64,000 nucleotides of DNA from JAUYIV01 sp040882645 (GCA_040882645.1 JBBEAX010000085.1:124001-188000), one strand, 5' to 3'; positions 8,434 through 19,497 are shown, counted from the first letter of the stretch. Notes: generated from the letters alone by a model not told the origin. Numbers and translations: made by a program.

Positions 8434-10290
8434 TCAGTCGCGTATGCCGCCGACCGCATCCTTCTCACCCCTCAACATGCCGTGTAGCGAGGCTGCCACC
8501 GCAGCGGGCACTACCTCGCCGAGTTCCTCCACCGACGCCTCCCGAATCTTCTTCACCGAGCCGAACCGACGCAAGAGGGCCTTTTTCCGGACGGGACCGA
8601 TGCCGGGCACCCCGTCGAGCACGGAGTCCACCATACGACGGCCCCGCAGCATTCGGTGGTAACTCACGGCGAACCGATGCGCCTCATCGCGTACTTGCTG
8701 CAGCAGGAACAGCCCGTCCTCACCACGCGGAATCCGAATCGGATCGGCGCGGCCGGGCAAGTACACCTCCTCCATACGCTTGGCGAGGCCGGCCACGGGG
8801 ATGTCGAGGCCGAGCGTCTCCATCACCTTGACCGCGCGTGACAGCTGCCCGGCTCCCCCGTCGACCAGCAGCAGGCCAGGAGGATATGCAAACTTGCCCC
8901 GCTCTTCCACCGGCAATCGGCGTTCCTCGAGGTAAGCGGTCAGCCGTCGCGTGAGCACCTCTTCCAGCGCCGCGAAGTCGTCCTGGCCGGTCACGGTGCG
9001 AACCTTGAACCGCCGGTACTGGTTGCGACGGGGCAACCCGTCCTCCATGACCACCATCGAGCCGACCGTGTCCCGGCCCTGGATCGTGGAGATGTCGTAG
9101 GCCTCGATCCGGAGCGGCGGTTCGGGCAGGCCGAGGACGTCCTGCAGGCTGCGCAGCGACTTGGCCCGGGAGTTGTGGTCGCTGCTCCGTCGTAGGCGGT
9201 GGCGGGCGAACTCCTCCCGGGCATTGTTGGCAGCCGTCTCCATCAACCGTCGCTTGGCCCCCCGCTGGGGGATCCGTAGCGACACTCCCGACCCCCGCCG
9301 GGCAGCCAGCCAGGACTCCCACAGGCCGGGCTCTTCCGGCAGCACCTGGACCAGGACCTCGGGCGGAGGCGACTCGTCGCCGTAGACCTGGAGAAGCATG
9401 CGCTCTATCAACTGGGCGGTGGTCACGTCCTCCACCTTGTCGACGATCGTGGCGATCCGACCGGTGACACGGCCGCGACGCACGTTAAGCACCACCAGCG
9501 AGGCCTCCAGTTCGTCTTCCTCGATGGCGAAGAGATCGAAGTCCTCCTTCGTGGCCAACGCCACCTCCTGCTTCTCCAGCACCCGCTCCACCGCCTGGAG
9601 ACGGTCACGCACCCGGGCGGCTCGCTCATACTCGAGTGTCTCTGCCGCCTCGCTCATCGCCGCGCGGAGCTCATCGACGATTGGATCGCTGTTGCCCGCG
9701 AGGAAATCGGCCATGCCGTCGACATGAACTGCGTACTCCCCGGGCGTCACCTCGCCGACGCAAGGCCCCGAGCAACGCTCGATGTGAAACAGCAGACAGG
9801 GTCGACCGGCGGCCTGGTGCCGGCGGAACTTCCCGTTCGAGCAGGTCCGCACCTGAAAGGTCCGCACCAGGAGATCGAGGGTCTGGCGAATCGCGTAGGC
9901 ATGGGCGAACGGACCGAAGTACTGGTTCCCCTTCTGTCGCTTGCCCCGCATCACCGTGGCCCGCGGCCACTCCTCCGATCGAGTGATCGCGAGATACGGA
10001 AACGACTTGTCGTCGCGCAGCCGGATGTTGAAGCGAGGACGGTGCTTCTGGATCAGGCTGTACTCCACCATGAGCGCCTCGACCTCATTGTCGGTGACGA
10101 TCCAATCGACGGACTCTGCCGACTCCACCATCACCCGGGTGCGGGGGCTCAGGTCCGACCCGAAGTAGTTGGGGACCCGCTTGCGCAACGACTTGGCCTT
10201 GCCGGCGTACAGCACGGCTCCGTGACGATCACGGAAGAAATACGCCCCGGGCGAGTCGGGAATCTCGTCGGGCAACGGACGAAGGACCAT
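8434..10290 (-). CDS. uvrC: Excinuclease ABC subunit C
   Basis: A 618-residue UvrC, the nuclease that makes both incisions in nucleotide excision repair after UvrAB loads on a lesion. The GIY-YIG domain is at the N-terminus (PDSPGAYFFRDRHGAVLYAGKAKSLRKRV). A Cys-containing region (CSNGKFRRH, RPCLLFHIERCSGPC) follows. A UVR motif lies near residues 205-240, the RNase H-like domain includes FKVRTVTGQDDFAALEEVL and LLLVDGGAGQL, and helix-hairpin-helix motifs are at the end (VPGIGPVRKKALLRRFGS). Length is normal. uvrA and uvrB lie upstream on the same strand, so the complete uvrABC set is within 10 kb. Confidence 0.98.
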   Translation of the reverse strand: MVLRPLPDEIPDSPGAYFFRDRHGAVLYAGKAKSLRKRVPNYFGSDLSPRTRVMVESAESVDWIVTDNEVEALMVEYSLIQKHRPRFNIRLRDDKSFPYLAITRSEEWPRATVMRGKRQKGNQYFGPFAHAYAIRQTLDLLVRTFQVRTCSNGKFRRHQAAGRPCLLFHIERCSGPCVGEVTPGEYAVHVDGMADFLAGNSDPIVDELRAAMSEAAETLEYERAARVRDRLQAVERVLEKQEVALATKEDFDLFAIEEDELEASLVVLNVRRGRVTGRIATIVDKVEDVTTAQLIERMLLQVYGDESPPPEVLVQVLPEEPGLWESWLAARRGSGVSLRIPQRGAKRRLMETAANNAREEFARHRLRRSSDHNSRAKSLRSLQDVLGLPEPPLRIEAYDISTIQGRDTVGSMVVMEDGLPRRNQYRRFKVRTVTGQDDFAALEEVLTRRLTAYLEERRLPVEERGKFAYPPGLLLVDGGAGQLSRAVKVMETLGLDIPVAGLAKRMEEVYLPGRADPIRIPRGEDGLFLLQQVRDEAHRFAVSYHRMLRGRRMVDSVLDGVPGIGPVRKKALLRRFGSVKKIREASVEELGEVVPAAVAASLHGMLRGEKDAVGGIRD

Positions 10291-10339
10291 CCGCCGATTG
10301 TATGGGGAGGTTGCCTCGAGCCGGCCTGCCGACCCAGCG

Positions 10340-12541
10340 CTACGCCTGCTGGGAGAAATGGGTCTTCATCGACCAGAGCACGGTCAGGGCGGCGAAGCCG
10401 ACCACCACGAAGCACCACTCGGGGCACGCCAGGGGGATGAACCAGGCAAGGAAGGGGACGAAGGCAAAGGGGATCACCCAGCACCACTTCGGCTCGAGGA
10501 TGGCGCGCCAGCCGTGGCCGTGTGACGCGAACCACCAACCGATGAACACGACGAACGCGACCGGGAACCACCAACCCCACCACGGGGTGAGCCATATCAC
10601 CCAGATGAAGATCCAGGCGACATAGGCCAGGAACATACCGTAGAGCGACGGTCGCCACCACGGCCTTCCGGGTGCCCGGGCCCACAGGTAGAACGCCACC
10701 AGCGGGAGCCAGAACACGGGCAACAGCAGGCCCCAGGTGGGTGATCCGACCACGACCATGCCCAGGGTCAGGGCAGCGAGATATCCACCGACGACATACA
10801 GCATCCACGGTCGCCAGAAGGGCTGGCGCCGGGCCCACAGCCAGGTGTAGCCGCCGATGAGCGGGAACCAGGCGAGCAAGGGCCACCACCACCATTGCGG
10901 TACCCAGAACCACAGCCCGGCGAGCAAGAAGGGCACCCATACGAAGATCACGATGAACCACGGGATCCAGCACGTCCACCATGGGGCCGCCCGCAACCGC
11001 AGGTACATCACCGCGACGAGGAATCCGGCGAAGAGGGCGACGACGCCCCAGCACCACCAGCAGGAGTCGACCGAGCCGCTGACCGATGGGGTACCGGTGG
11101 TCGTCGTTGTGGCGGTCGGCGAGGTCGTGGTGGCGACCGGAAGTGTGGTGGTGGCGATCGGCACGGTGGTGGTCGTCGTCGGAGGCGGCGGCGGTGGGTC
11201 GATCGGCGTTCCGATGGCGAGGTCATAGATGGGGAATTCGTCGTCGAAACGGGTGGGCTCGTCGCTCTCGCCTACTTCTTCCTCGAAGACCGTCGTGCGG
11301 TGCTGGTTGTAGAGGATCTGCGACCCCTCCTCCTGGAGGAACCCGCCCTGCAGGAAGACTTCGAGGTCGCCGCCGTCGTACTCGATGCCCGTGCGGAACA
11401 AGAGGGCGCCGTCGGGGCCCATGATGTAGCCCTCGATGGGATCACCCCGCTCGGACCCAAGGCCCGAGAAGGTTTCCGATACGCCATCGTGGGTCTGGAA
11501 CCCCCCGTACGGCGGAGAGTCATCCGAACCATCAGGACGGATCGCCCACTGGACATAGTCGGAGAAGTACCCGTCAGGGGGCACCGGCCCCCAGGCCGTA
11601 TCCGGGTAGATCTTCACCCATAGCTCGCCGTCCCCGTCGACGAATACATCGAAGTCGGTCAGGTCGAACAACCCGGGGAGGCCGGGGACGATGGGGCCGC
11701 TGAACCCGAGGTAGGGAAAGAAGGCGGTCGGGCCCAGTGGCACCCCCGGCGCCGTCACCACCCGACTCCGGGCGGGGTTGAAGGGGGCATCCTTCACGTC
11801 GACGGCGATCCGCCCGGAGATCTCCACTCCGGTTCCGAACACGTCGGGAACCGCCTCGACTCCCATCAATATCGTGTTTCCCGAAATGACCGCAAACCCG
11901 GGGTAGTCGCGGGTGACGATCTCCCCATTCTCGAAGGAGTAGAAGGACAGACTCCAGGGGTTGGGGCCGTACGCCAGGCTGAACACGAAAGCGCCGCCGT
12001 TCCAGGTGTCGTCGGGGAACTGCGGGAGCGCCTCCCACGCTTCGAGGCCGGGTATCCCCATCACGAAGTCCCACTGCTGATACAGCTGGCCCGGTCCCCC
12101 AAGCGGAATCTCCCCGCCCATGACGATCGTGGTCACCGCGTAGAGGGAACCGACGGTGGGCCCCCCGTTCACCGATCCCGAGAGGATCCCGTTCGTTGCG
12201 AAGCCATCACCGAAGTCGGGGAGACCCGCCGGGTCCAGCCATCGGACGTAGTTGAGGCCGATGGTCGTCGGGACTGTCCACGGCGCTTCGTCCTCGCTGA
12301 TCGTTGCCGGCACGGAGGCGTCGCCTCCCCATCCGAAGGCCGACCAATCGTCCCCCACCCCGACCAGCCCGTCGGCCCAGCGAGGCACCTGATCATTGTC
12401 TAACCCGAACCGGGCTCTCAGGAGGGCCTCGAGTTCGGAGGGAATGGATACCGACGGCCCCCCGGAAGCGATGGAAACCGGGAGCAGCGCCGACAGCAGC
12501 ACAGCCCCAAGCAACACCCTCAACATGCCGATGCGGCGCAC
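10340..12541 (-). CDS. Secreted/membrane protein with Trp-rich C-terminal membrane domain, function unknown
   Basis: A 733-residue protein I cannot assign to a family. Residues 1-26 look like a signal peptide. Residues 27 to about 450 form an acidic, Gly/Asp/Pro-rich extracytoplasmic region with no motif I recognise. A Pro/Thr/Val linker follows (six prolines, then TTTTTVPIATTT-like runs), similar to linkers of the two binding lipoproteins in this window. Residues 493-733 contain about seven or eight hydrophobic segments with 39 tryptophans in 241 residues, including WWWW and several WW pairs. The first codon is GTG; an ATG five codons later is possible. It lies between the methyltransferase gene and uvrC with short gaps. 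The membrane domain might make an aromatic lipid-contact or heme-binding surface, but that is speculation. Confidence 0.85.
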   Translation of the reverse strand: MRRIGMLRVLLGAVLLSALLPVSIASGGPSVSIPSELEALLRARFGLDNDQVPRWADGLVGVGDDWSAFGWGGDASVPATISEDEAPWTVPTTIGLNYVRWLDPAGLPDFGDGFATNGILSGSVNGGPTVGSLYAVTTIVMGGEIPLGGPGQLYQQWDFVMGIPGLEAWEALPQFPDDTWNGGAFVFSLAYGPNPWSLSFYSFENGEIVTRDYPGFAVISGNTILMGVEAVPDVFGTGVEISGRIAVDVKDAPFNPARSRVVTAPGVPLGPTAFFPYLGFSGPIVPGLPGLFDLTDFDVFVDGDGELWVKIYPDTAWGPVPPDGYFSDYVQWAIRPDGSDDSPPYGGFQTHDGVSETFSGLGSERGDPIEGYIMGPDGALLFRTGIEYDGGDLEVFLQGGFLQEEGSQILYNQHRTTVFEEEVGESDEPTRFDDEFPIYDLAIGTPIDPPPPPPTTTTTVPIATTTLPVATTTSPTATTTTTGTPSVSGSVDSCWWCWGVVALFAGFLVAVMYLRLRAAPWWTCWIPWFIVIFVWVPFLLAGLWFWVPQWWWWPLLAWFPLIGGYTWLWARRQPFWRPWMLYVVGGYLAALTLGMVVVGSPTWGLLLPVFWLPLVAFYLWARAPGRPWWRPSLYGMFLAYVAWIFIWVIWLTPWWGWWFPVAFVVFIGWWFASHGHGWRAILEPKWCWVIPFAFVPFLAWFIPLACPEWCFVVVGFAALTVLWSMKTHFSQQA

Positions 12542-12572
12542 TCCCCCTCGCCTCCTCGATCGTGCTGAGAGC

Positions 12573-13298
12573 CTACAGATCGATTTGGGAGCGCGCCTGG
12601 CGAATCCACCGCACCCCTATCAGCCGCGGCAACTCGAGCTGTGCAGCCAGGAGTGGATCCCGGCTTGCCCGCGCCGGCCCCACCCCGAGCTCGACGATGT
12701 CGTCGAGTCCCCAACCAGCCCGGGCGGCGGCGCCGAGCAACTCGGACAAAGTGCGGTGATGGAACCGGATGGGAACGTCACCGGCTTGCTCCTCGGTGAA
12801 TCCATGGGCGAAGTAGCGACCCCATCGCCACAGCACTTCCCCGTCAGACGGGTCGACCACCGGGGCGGAGTCGGGGGCCGTTATCAGCGGATGGTTGGCG
12901 ACCAGCGCCAGCACTCCCCCATCCTTGGTCACCCGGGCCGCTTCCTCGAGGAGCCGGACCCACTCGGTGAGATGCTCCATCACCAGGATGATCGCCACCC
13001 CGTCTACCGAGTCATCTGCAATAAAGTCGACGTCGGGGAGCCGGCCGATCGCCACCGGGGCGTGGCCCCGGGCCACCGAGATGAGGCGGGGCGAGGCATC
13101 GATACCGATTCCGCTCGACCCGCTCGCAGCCAGAGCCTCCAGCAGCCGCCCTTCCCCGCACCCGAGGTCGAGATAGGTGTGAGCCGGCTGGGGTCGCAGC
13201 ATCGCGAGCGCTAGCGGCATCACCTCCTCGGCGTACGCCAGGTCGGATGAGACCTCTCCGAGCCACCACTCGGCGAGATCCTCGCCCCATTCGGTCAC
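12573..13298 (-). CDS. Class I SAM-dependent methyltransferase
   Basis: A 241-residue protein with the Rossmann-fold SAM site: motif I is LDLGCGEGRLLEALAASG (about residues 41-58), the acidic motif II is in GIGIDASPRL, and the post-motif segment is GVAIILVMEHLTEW with KDGGVLALVANH. The substrate is unknown; the family includes methylases of lipids, quinones and small molecules. The GTG start is embedded in the last copy of a 71-bp repeat derived from the uvrA 3' end, in the context TCGTGACC, so the TGA of the repeat-encoded tail overlaps the GTG. This suggests that uvrA and this gene were originally coupled by a GTGA overlap before the repeat expanded. Confidence 0.9.
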   Translation of the reverse strand: MTEWGEDLAEWWLGEVSSDLAYAEEVMPLALAMLRPQPAHTYLDLGCGEGRLLEALAASGSSGIGIDASPRLISVARGHAPVAIGRLPDVDFIADDSVDGVAIILVMEHLTEWVRLLEEAARVTKDGGVLALVANHPLITAPDSAPVVDPSDGEVLWRWGRYFAHGFTEEQAGDVPIRFHHRTLSELLGAAARAGWGLDDIVELGVGPARASRDPLLAAQLELPRLIGVRWIRQARSQIDL

Positions 13299-13660
13299 GA
13301 CCGGAGCACCTCGCGCCAGAACTTGCCCGGGTACGACTCGAAAACCGCCGCCATCGCTTTCGGGGTCACGACCGGAGCACCTCGCGCNNNNNNNNNNNNN
13401 NNNNNNNNNNNNNNNNNNNNNNNNNNNNNNNNNNNNNNNNNNNNNNNNNNNNNNNNNNNNNNNNNNNNNNNNNNNNNNNNNNNNNNNACGACTCGAAAAC
13501 CGCCGCCATCGCTTTCGGGGTCACGACCGGAGCACCTCGCGCCAGAACTTGCCCGGGTACGACTCGAAAACCGCCGCCATCGCTTTCGGGGTCACGACCG
13601 GAGCACCTCGCGCAAGAACTTGCCCGTGTAGGACTCGGAGACTGCAGCCACCGCCTCCGG
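13293..13660. repeat. 71-bp tandem repeat derived from the uvrA 3' end
   Basis: Units start at 13293, 13364, (gap), 13519 and 13590, with an exact 71-bp period on either side of the N run. The last unit (13590-13660) is the real end of uvrA. The other visible units match each other where they overlap but differ from the uvrA tail at 10 of 71 positions. They still encode a UvrA-like peptide ending GKFWREVLRS and a stop. Since 71 is not a multiple of three, each copy ends in its own stop and is not a fused extension. The true copy number is hidden by the gap. Confidence 0.95.
13388..13487. other. Assembly gap of exactly 100 N
   Basis: A run of 100 undetermined bases inside the 71-bp tandem repeat. 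The distance between matching repeat points on either side (13333 and 13488, 155 bp) is not a multiple of 71, so 100 is a placeholder and not a measured length. Confidence 0.99.
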
Positions 13661-16417
13661 AGTCCCTTCGGCAACGATGCGGCCGCCTTCTTCGCCACCC
13701 TCCGGGCCGAGATCGATGATCCAGTCGGCAGATTTGACCACGTCGAGGTTGTGCTCGATCACGAGGACCGTGTTCCCGCCATCGACCAGGCGTTGCAGCA
13801 CCATCAACAGCTTGCGGACATCCTCGAAATGCAGGCCGGTGGTGGGCTCGTCGAGGATGTAGAAGGTCCTCCCGGTGGAGCGCTTGCCCAGTTCGCTGGC
13901 GAGCTTGACCCGTTGCGCTTCTCCACCCGAAAGCGTCGGGGCAGGCTGCCCGAGGCGGATGTAGCCGAGGCCGACGTCGAAGAAGGTCTGCAGCACCCGA
14001 GAGATGCGCGGTTGATTCTCGAAGAAGTCGAGGGCTTCGCTGACCGACATCTCGAGCACATCGGAGATCGAGTGACCCTTCCATAGGATCTCGAGGGTCT
14101 CCCGGTTGTATCGCTTGCCCTTGCATTGTTCGCACGGGATGTAGACGTCGGGCAAGAAGTGCATCTCAATCTTGATGGTGCCGTCGCCCTTGCATGCCTC
14201 ACAGCGCCCCCCGGACACATTGAACGAGAACCGTCCCGGCTTGTAGCCGCGGGCGCGCGCCTCGGGGACTGATGAGTACAGCTCCCGGATCCGATCGAAC
14301 ACCTTCGTGTAGGTCGCCGGGTTCGAACGAGGCGTGCGGCCGATTGGAGACTGATCGATGTCGATCGCCTTGTCGATCTTGTCGAGTCCTTCGACCCGCC
14401 GGTGGCGACCGGGGATGTCGCGAGCCCGGTACAGCTCGAAGTGCAGCGCCTTGGCCAGGATCTCCTCCACGAGCGTCGACTTGCCGCTGCCGGAGACGCC
14501 GGTGACCGCGATGAACGTTCCGAGTGGAAACTCGACATCGAGATCTTTGAGGTTGTTCTCGGTCGCTCCGATCACCTTGATCGACTCACCTGATGGCTCG
14601 CGGCGTGTCGCCGGCGTGACGACGGATCTCCGGCCAGCCAGGTAGTCGCCGGTGATCGAGGTCTCTTCGGAGAGGATTGCGTCAAGGGTTCCTTCGGCAA
14701 CGATCCGACCACCGTGCTCGCCGGCACCGGGGCCGATGTCCACGATGTGGTCGGCGACCCTGATGGTCTCCTCGTCGTGCTCGACGACGATGACAGTGTT
14801 CCCCAGATCTCGCAGTCGGATCAGCGTCTCGATCAGGCGCTGGTTGTCGCGCTGATGGAGGCCGATCGACGGCTCATCGAGGATGTACAGCACCCCCACC
14901 AGACCCGAGCCGATCTGGGTCGCCAGCCGAATGCGCTGAGCCTCGCCGCCGGCGAGGGTGGCGGCCCCGCGGGCGAGGGTCAGGTAGTCGAGGCCCACAT
15001 CGAGGAGAAAACGCAGCCGGGCGCCGATCTCCTTCAAGATGGCTTCGGCAATCGACCGGTCTCGGTCATCGAGTTCCAGGCCGTCAATTGCCGCAAACGA
15101 GTTTCGCAACGAGAGCACCGAGAGCTGATGGATGTTCATCCCCCCCACTGTCACCGCGAGCGAGACGGGATTGAGGCGAGACCCCTCGCAGCCGTCGCAC
15201 GGCACGAGGCGCATGAACTGTTCGTACGCCTCGCGCGCCGACTCGGAATCGGCCCCTTCGTGTCGCCTCGTCAGCCACGGTATGAGGCCCTCGTAGGCCG
15301 TCTGGTAGCGGCGCTGCCGGCCGAACCGATTCACGTATGACACTGTCACCGGCGTATCGCCCGTCCCGTTGAGGACCACATCGAGGGCCTTCTTGGTGAG
15401 TTTCCTGAAAGGGGTGTCCATCGAGAAGTTGTGAGTCGCGGCGACTCCTTCGAGAACCCGCTGGTAGTAGGAGGCGCGGTGGCGGCCCATCCACGGGGTG
15501 ATGGCGCCGCCGGCCAGCGACCGTTCGTCGTCGGGAACCGCCAACCGCCAATCGACCTGGAACCTGGTGCCGAGTCCGTTGCATGCCGAGCACGCCCCGT
15601 ACGGGCTGTTGAACGAAAAGTTGCGCGGCTGGAGCTCATCGAAGGAGATTCCGCAGTGGTCGCAGGCGAGGTGCTGGCTGAAGGTGAGCACCGGGCCGTC
15701 GGTCACGTCGACCACTGCAATGCCTTCGGCGAGGCGGAGGGCGGTTTCGAGCGAATCGGTGAGGCGCCGCTGGATGCCTTCCTTCTGAACGAGGCGGTCG
15801 ACCACGACTTCGATCGTGTGCTGAAAGTAGCGATCGAGCTTGATGTCCTCTGTGAGGTCGCGCACCTCGCCATCGATGCGTGCCCGGCTGAACCCCTCGT
15901 GGCTCAGTTCCTTGAGCAGGGACTCGTACTCCCCTTTCCGTCCCCGCACCACGGGGGCGAGCACCTGAAACTTGGTGCCGTCTTCGAGCTCGAGAATCTG
16001 ATCGACGATCTGTTGCGGTGTCTGCCTGGCGACCTCACGCCCACACTGGGGACAATGCGGCACCCCGATCCGGGCGAAGAGGAGGCGGAGGTAGTCGTGG
16101 ATCTCGGTCACGGTGCCGACGGTGGAACGCGGGTTGCGGCTCGACGTCTTCTGATCGATCGAGATCGCCGGCGAGAGCCCTTCGATGAACTCGACGTTCG
16201 GCTTCTCCATCTGACCAAGGAACTGGCGGGCATACGCCGACAGGCTCTCCACGTACCGGCGCTGGCCTTCGGCGTAGATGGTGTCGAACGCCAGAGACGA
16301 CTTGCCCGACCCCGACAGTCCGGTGAATACGATCAGCCGCCCGCGCGGGAGCTCGAGCGAGATGTTCTTCAGGTTGTGCTCGCGGGCTCCCCTGATGACG
16401 ATCGAATCGGAAGACAT
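13592..16417 (-). CDS. uvrA: Excinuclease ABC subunit A
   Basis: A 941-residue UvrA, the damage-sensing ATPase that delivers UvrB to lesions. Two ABC ATPase modules are visible: Walker A GLSGSGKSSLAFDT near the N-terminus with signature LAGGEAQRIRLA and LDEPSIGLHQRDN, and Walker A GVSGSGKSTLVEEI with signature LSGGEAQRVKLA and LDEPTTGLHFEDV. Zinc-binding cysteine pairs occur in CPQCGRE, CDHCG with CSACNG, and CEACKGDG with CEQCKGKRYN. I start at MSSDS (ATG 16417), with AGGA upstream; ATG at 16423 would add two residues. The last 71 bp have been duplicated downstream as a tandem array before the methyltransferase gene. Confidence 0.98.
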   Translation of the reverse strand: MSSDSIVIRGAREHNLKNISLELPRGRLIVFTGLSGSGKSSLAFDTIYAEGQRRYVESLSAYARQFLGQMEKPNVEFIEGLSPAISIDQKTSSRNPRSTVGTVTEIHDYLRLLFARIGVPHCPQCGREVARQTPQQIVDQILELEDGTKFQVLAPVVRGRKGEYESLLKELSHEGFSRARIDGEVRDLTEDIKLDRYFQHTIEVVVDRLVQKEGIQRRLTDSLETALRLAEGIAVVDVTDGPVLTFSQHLACDHCGISFDELQPRNFSFNSPYGACSACNGLGTRFQVDWRLAVPDDERSLAGGAITPWMGRHRASYYQRVLEGVAATHNFSMDTPFRKLTKKALDVVLNGTGDTPVTVSYVNRFGRQRRYQTAYEGLIPWLTRRHEGADSESAREAYEQFMRLVPCDGCEGSRLNPVSLAVTVGGMNIHQLSVLSLRNSFAAIDGLELDDRDRSIAEAILKEIGARLRFLLDVGLDYLTLARGAATLAGGEAQRIRLATQIGSGLVGVLYILDEPSIGLHQRDNQRLIETLIRLRDLGNTVIVVEHDEETIRVADHIVDIGPGAGEHGGRIVAEGTLDAILSEETSITGDYLAGRRSVVTPATRREPSGESIKVIGATENNLKDLDVEFPLGTFIAVTGVSGSGKSTLVEEILAKALHFELYRARDIPGRHRRVEGLDKIDKAIDIDQSPIGRTPRSNPATYTKVFDRIRELYSSVPEARARGYKPGRFSFNVSGGRCEACKGDGTIKIEMHFLPDVYIPCEQCKGKRYNRETLEILWKGHSISDVLEMSVSEALDFFENQPRISRVLQTFFDVGLGYIRLGQPAPTLSGGEAQRVKLASELGKRSTGRTFYILDEPTTGLHFEDVRKLLMVLQRLVDGGNTVLVIEHNLDVVKSADWIIDLGPEGGEEGGRIVAEGTPEAVAAVSESYTGKFLREVLRS

Positions 16418-16490
16418 GCCCATCCTGAAACGCCGGAGCGAGAGATGATAACGGGCGCCCGTGACCAAATATCAGGCGTGGCATTCGAAA

Positions 16491-16561
16491 GAGTCAACAG
16501 CCAAGAATCAAGATTCAAGAGAGGAAGGAGTCTTGGCTCTTGGCTCTTGACTCTTGACTCA
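16491..16561. repeat. Heptad repeat hairpin downstream of tatA (CTTGGCT/CTTGACT family)
   Basis: Left arm 16491-16521 is built of CCAAGAA/TCAAGAN units. Right arm 16531-16561 reads CTTGGCT, CTTGGCT, CTTGACT, CTTGACT. The arms are near-complementary around a 9-nt purine-rich spacer. The tatA stop codon (16559-16561) is the last three bases of the array. Confidence 0.88.
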
Positions 16562-16759
16562 GTCCTTCGGCGGGGTCTCGGCGGACTGCGCGGTTTCTTG
16601 CCCCGCCTGCTCCTGCTCGCCCTCGCGCAGACCATCCTTGAGTTCTTTAGCCGAGCGTCCCAGCGACCTGGCCAGTTCCGGGAGTTTCTTGGCACCGAAC
16701 AGCAGCAGGAGTACGGCAAGGACCAGGATGATCTCGCCGGCACCGATCTGACGGAACAT
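16559..16759 (-). CDS. tatA: Sec-independent translocase protein TatA
   Basis: A 66-residue TatA-type protein: one N-terminal membrane helix (GAGEIILVLAVLLLLFGA), the invariant Phe-Gly hinge, the amphipathic helix KKLPELARSLGRSAKELKDGL, and a polar tail. TatA forms the pore-like oligomer of the twin-arginine pathway for folded proteins. I start at the ATG at 16759 because AGGGAG is at ideal spacing; a longer frame would read into the repeat upstream. tatC is not in the window. The gene is flanked on both sides by heptad repeat hairpins and sits between uvrB and uvrA. Confidence 0.93.
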   Translation of the reverse strand: MFRQIGAGEIILVLAVLLLLFGAKKLPELARSLGRSAKELKDGLREGEQEQAGQETAQSAETPPKD

Positions 16760-16807
16760 GAGGCTCCCTGAGGTTGCGGACTCGAGGGCAGTGTAGGGAG
16801 AGCCTGA

Positions 16808-16875
16808 AGTCAAGAGCCAAGAATCAAGAATCAAGAAGGAGTCTGATCTTGGCTCTTGGCTCTTGATTCTTCACT
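16808..16875. repeat. Heptad repeat hairpin downstream of uvrB
   Basis: Left arm 16808-16836 and right arm 16847-16875 are near-complementary, each of four 7-nt units (TCAAGAG, CCAAGAA, TCAAGAA, TCAAGAA against CTTGGCT, CTTGGCT, CTTGATT, CTTCACT). It begins about 3 nt after the uvrB stop in mRNA sense and could act as a terminator-like or transcript-end structure. Confidence 0.88.
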
Positions 16876-16878
16876 CCC

Positions 16879-18891
<2,013 letters not shown>

Positions 18892-18924
18892 GGCGAGAAC
18901 CCTAATCCGCCCCGAAAATCTGAA

Positions 18925-19497
18925 TCACACGTTGGTGATACGCCTCCATACGGAGCGGCACTCATTCTCGAGATCCATCAGATCCCCGCTGTTGTCGACC
19001 ACCAGGTCGGCCGATTCGAGCCACTCGCCCCGTGTCGGCTGGACGGCCAGTCTGGCCTCGGCATCTTGCTGGCCCATGCCTCGGGCCAGCAGGCGCTCGA
19101 GCCGCACCGCCCCGGGCGCATCCACCACGATCCGCCTCCATCCCGGCCCGAGGAAGTCACCAATGAGAGGCACCTCGACCATGACCACGCCGGCGACTCC
19201 ATCGACGACGGTATGGATCAGCGACCGGATGGCTGGATGGGTGATCGCTTCGAGTGCCTGCAACTCGCCCCGCTCGCCGAAGACGTGGGCGGCGAGCCGG
19301 GAACGATCGACCACCCCATCGACCACGGAGTCCGGGAATCGCCCAACCACCGCATCGTGGGCGGCGCCGCCCGGGGCGATCACCTCGTGACCGATGCGAT
19401 CGGCCGACACTACGAATGCCCCGAGGATCTCGAAGTAGGTGGCAGCGGTCGACTTGCCGCTGGCGATTCCGCCGGTGAGGAGATGGCGCCGGTCCAT
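18925..19497 (-). CDS. coaE: Dephospho-CoA kinase
   Basis: A 190-residue P-loop kinase catalysing the last step of coenzyme A synthesis. The ATP-binding loop TGGIASGKSTAATYFE is at the N-terminus, ADRIGHEV carries the conserved substrate-site Asp, and the lid region includes RLERLLARGMGQQDAEARLAVQ. Length matches simple bacterial CoaE without fused domains. The gene lies about 30 nt upstream of uvrB in transcription order and 17 nt downstream of the CpaE-like ATPase gene. The coaE-uvrB adjacency is common in actinobacteria. Confidence 0.96.
   Translation of the reverse strand: MDRRHLLTGGIASGKSTAATYFEILGAFVVSADRIGHEVIAPGGAAHDAVVGRFPDSVVDGVVDRSRLAAHVFGERGELQALEAITHPAIRSLIHTVVDGVAGVVMVEVPLIGDFLGPGWRRIVVDAPGAVRLERLLARGMGQQDAEARLAVQPTRGEWLESADLVVDNSGDLMDLENECRSVWRRITNV

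Noticed and set aside
13293..13660. C-terminal extension of UvrA by in-frame repeats
   Set aside because: The period is 71 bp, not a multiple of three, and each unit ends in a stop; UvrA stops normally at 13592.
15431..16771. A 446-codon plus-strand frame opposite uvrA and tatA
   Set aside because: Antisense shadow of uvrA; it also reads through the heptad hairpin, which is not coding-like.
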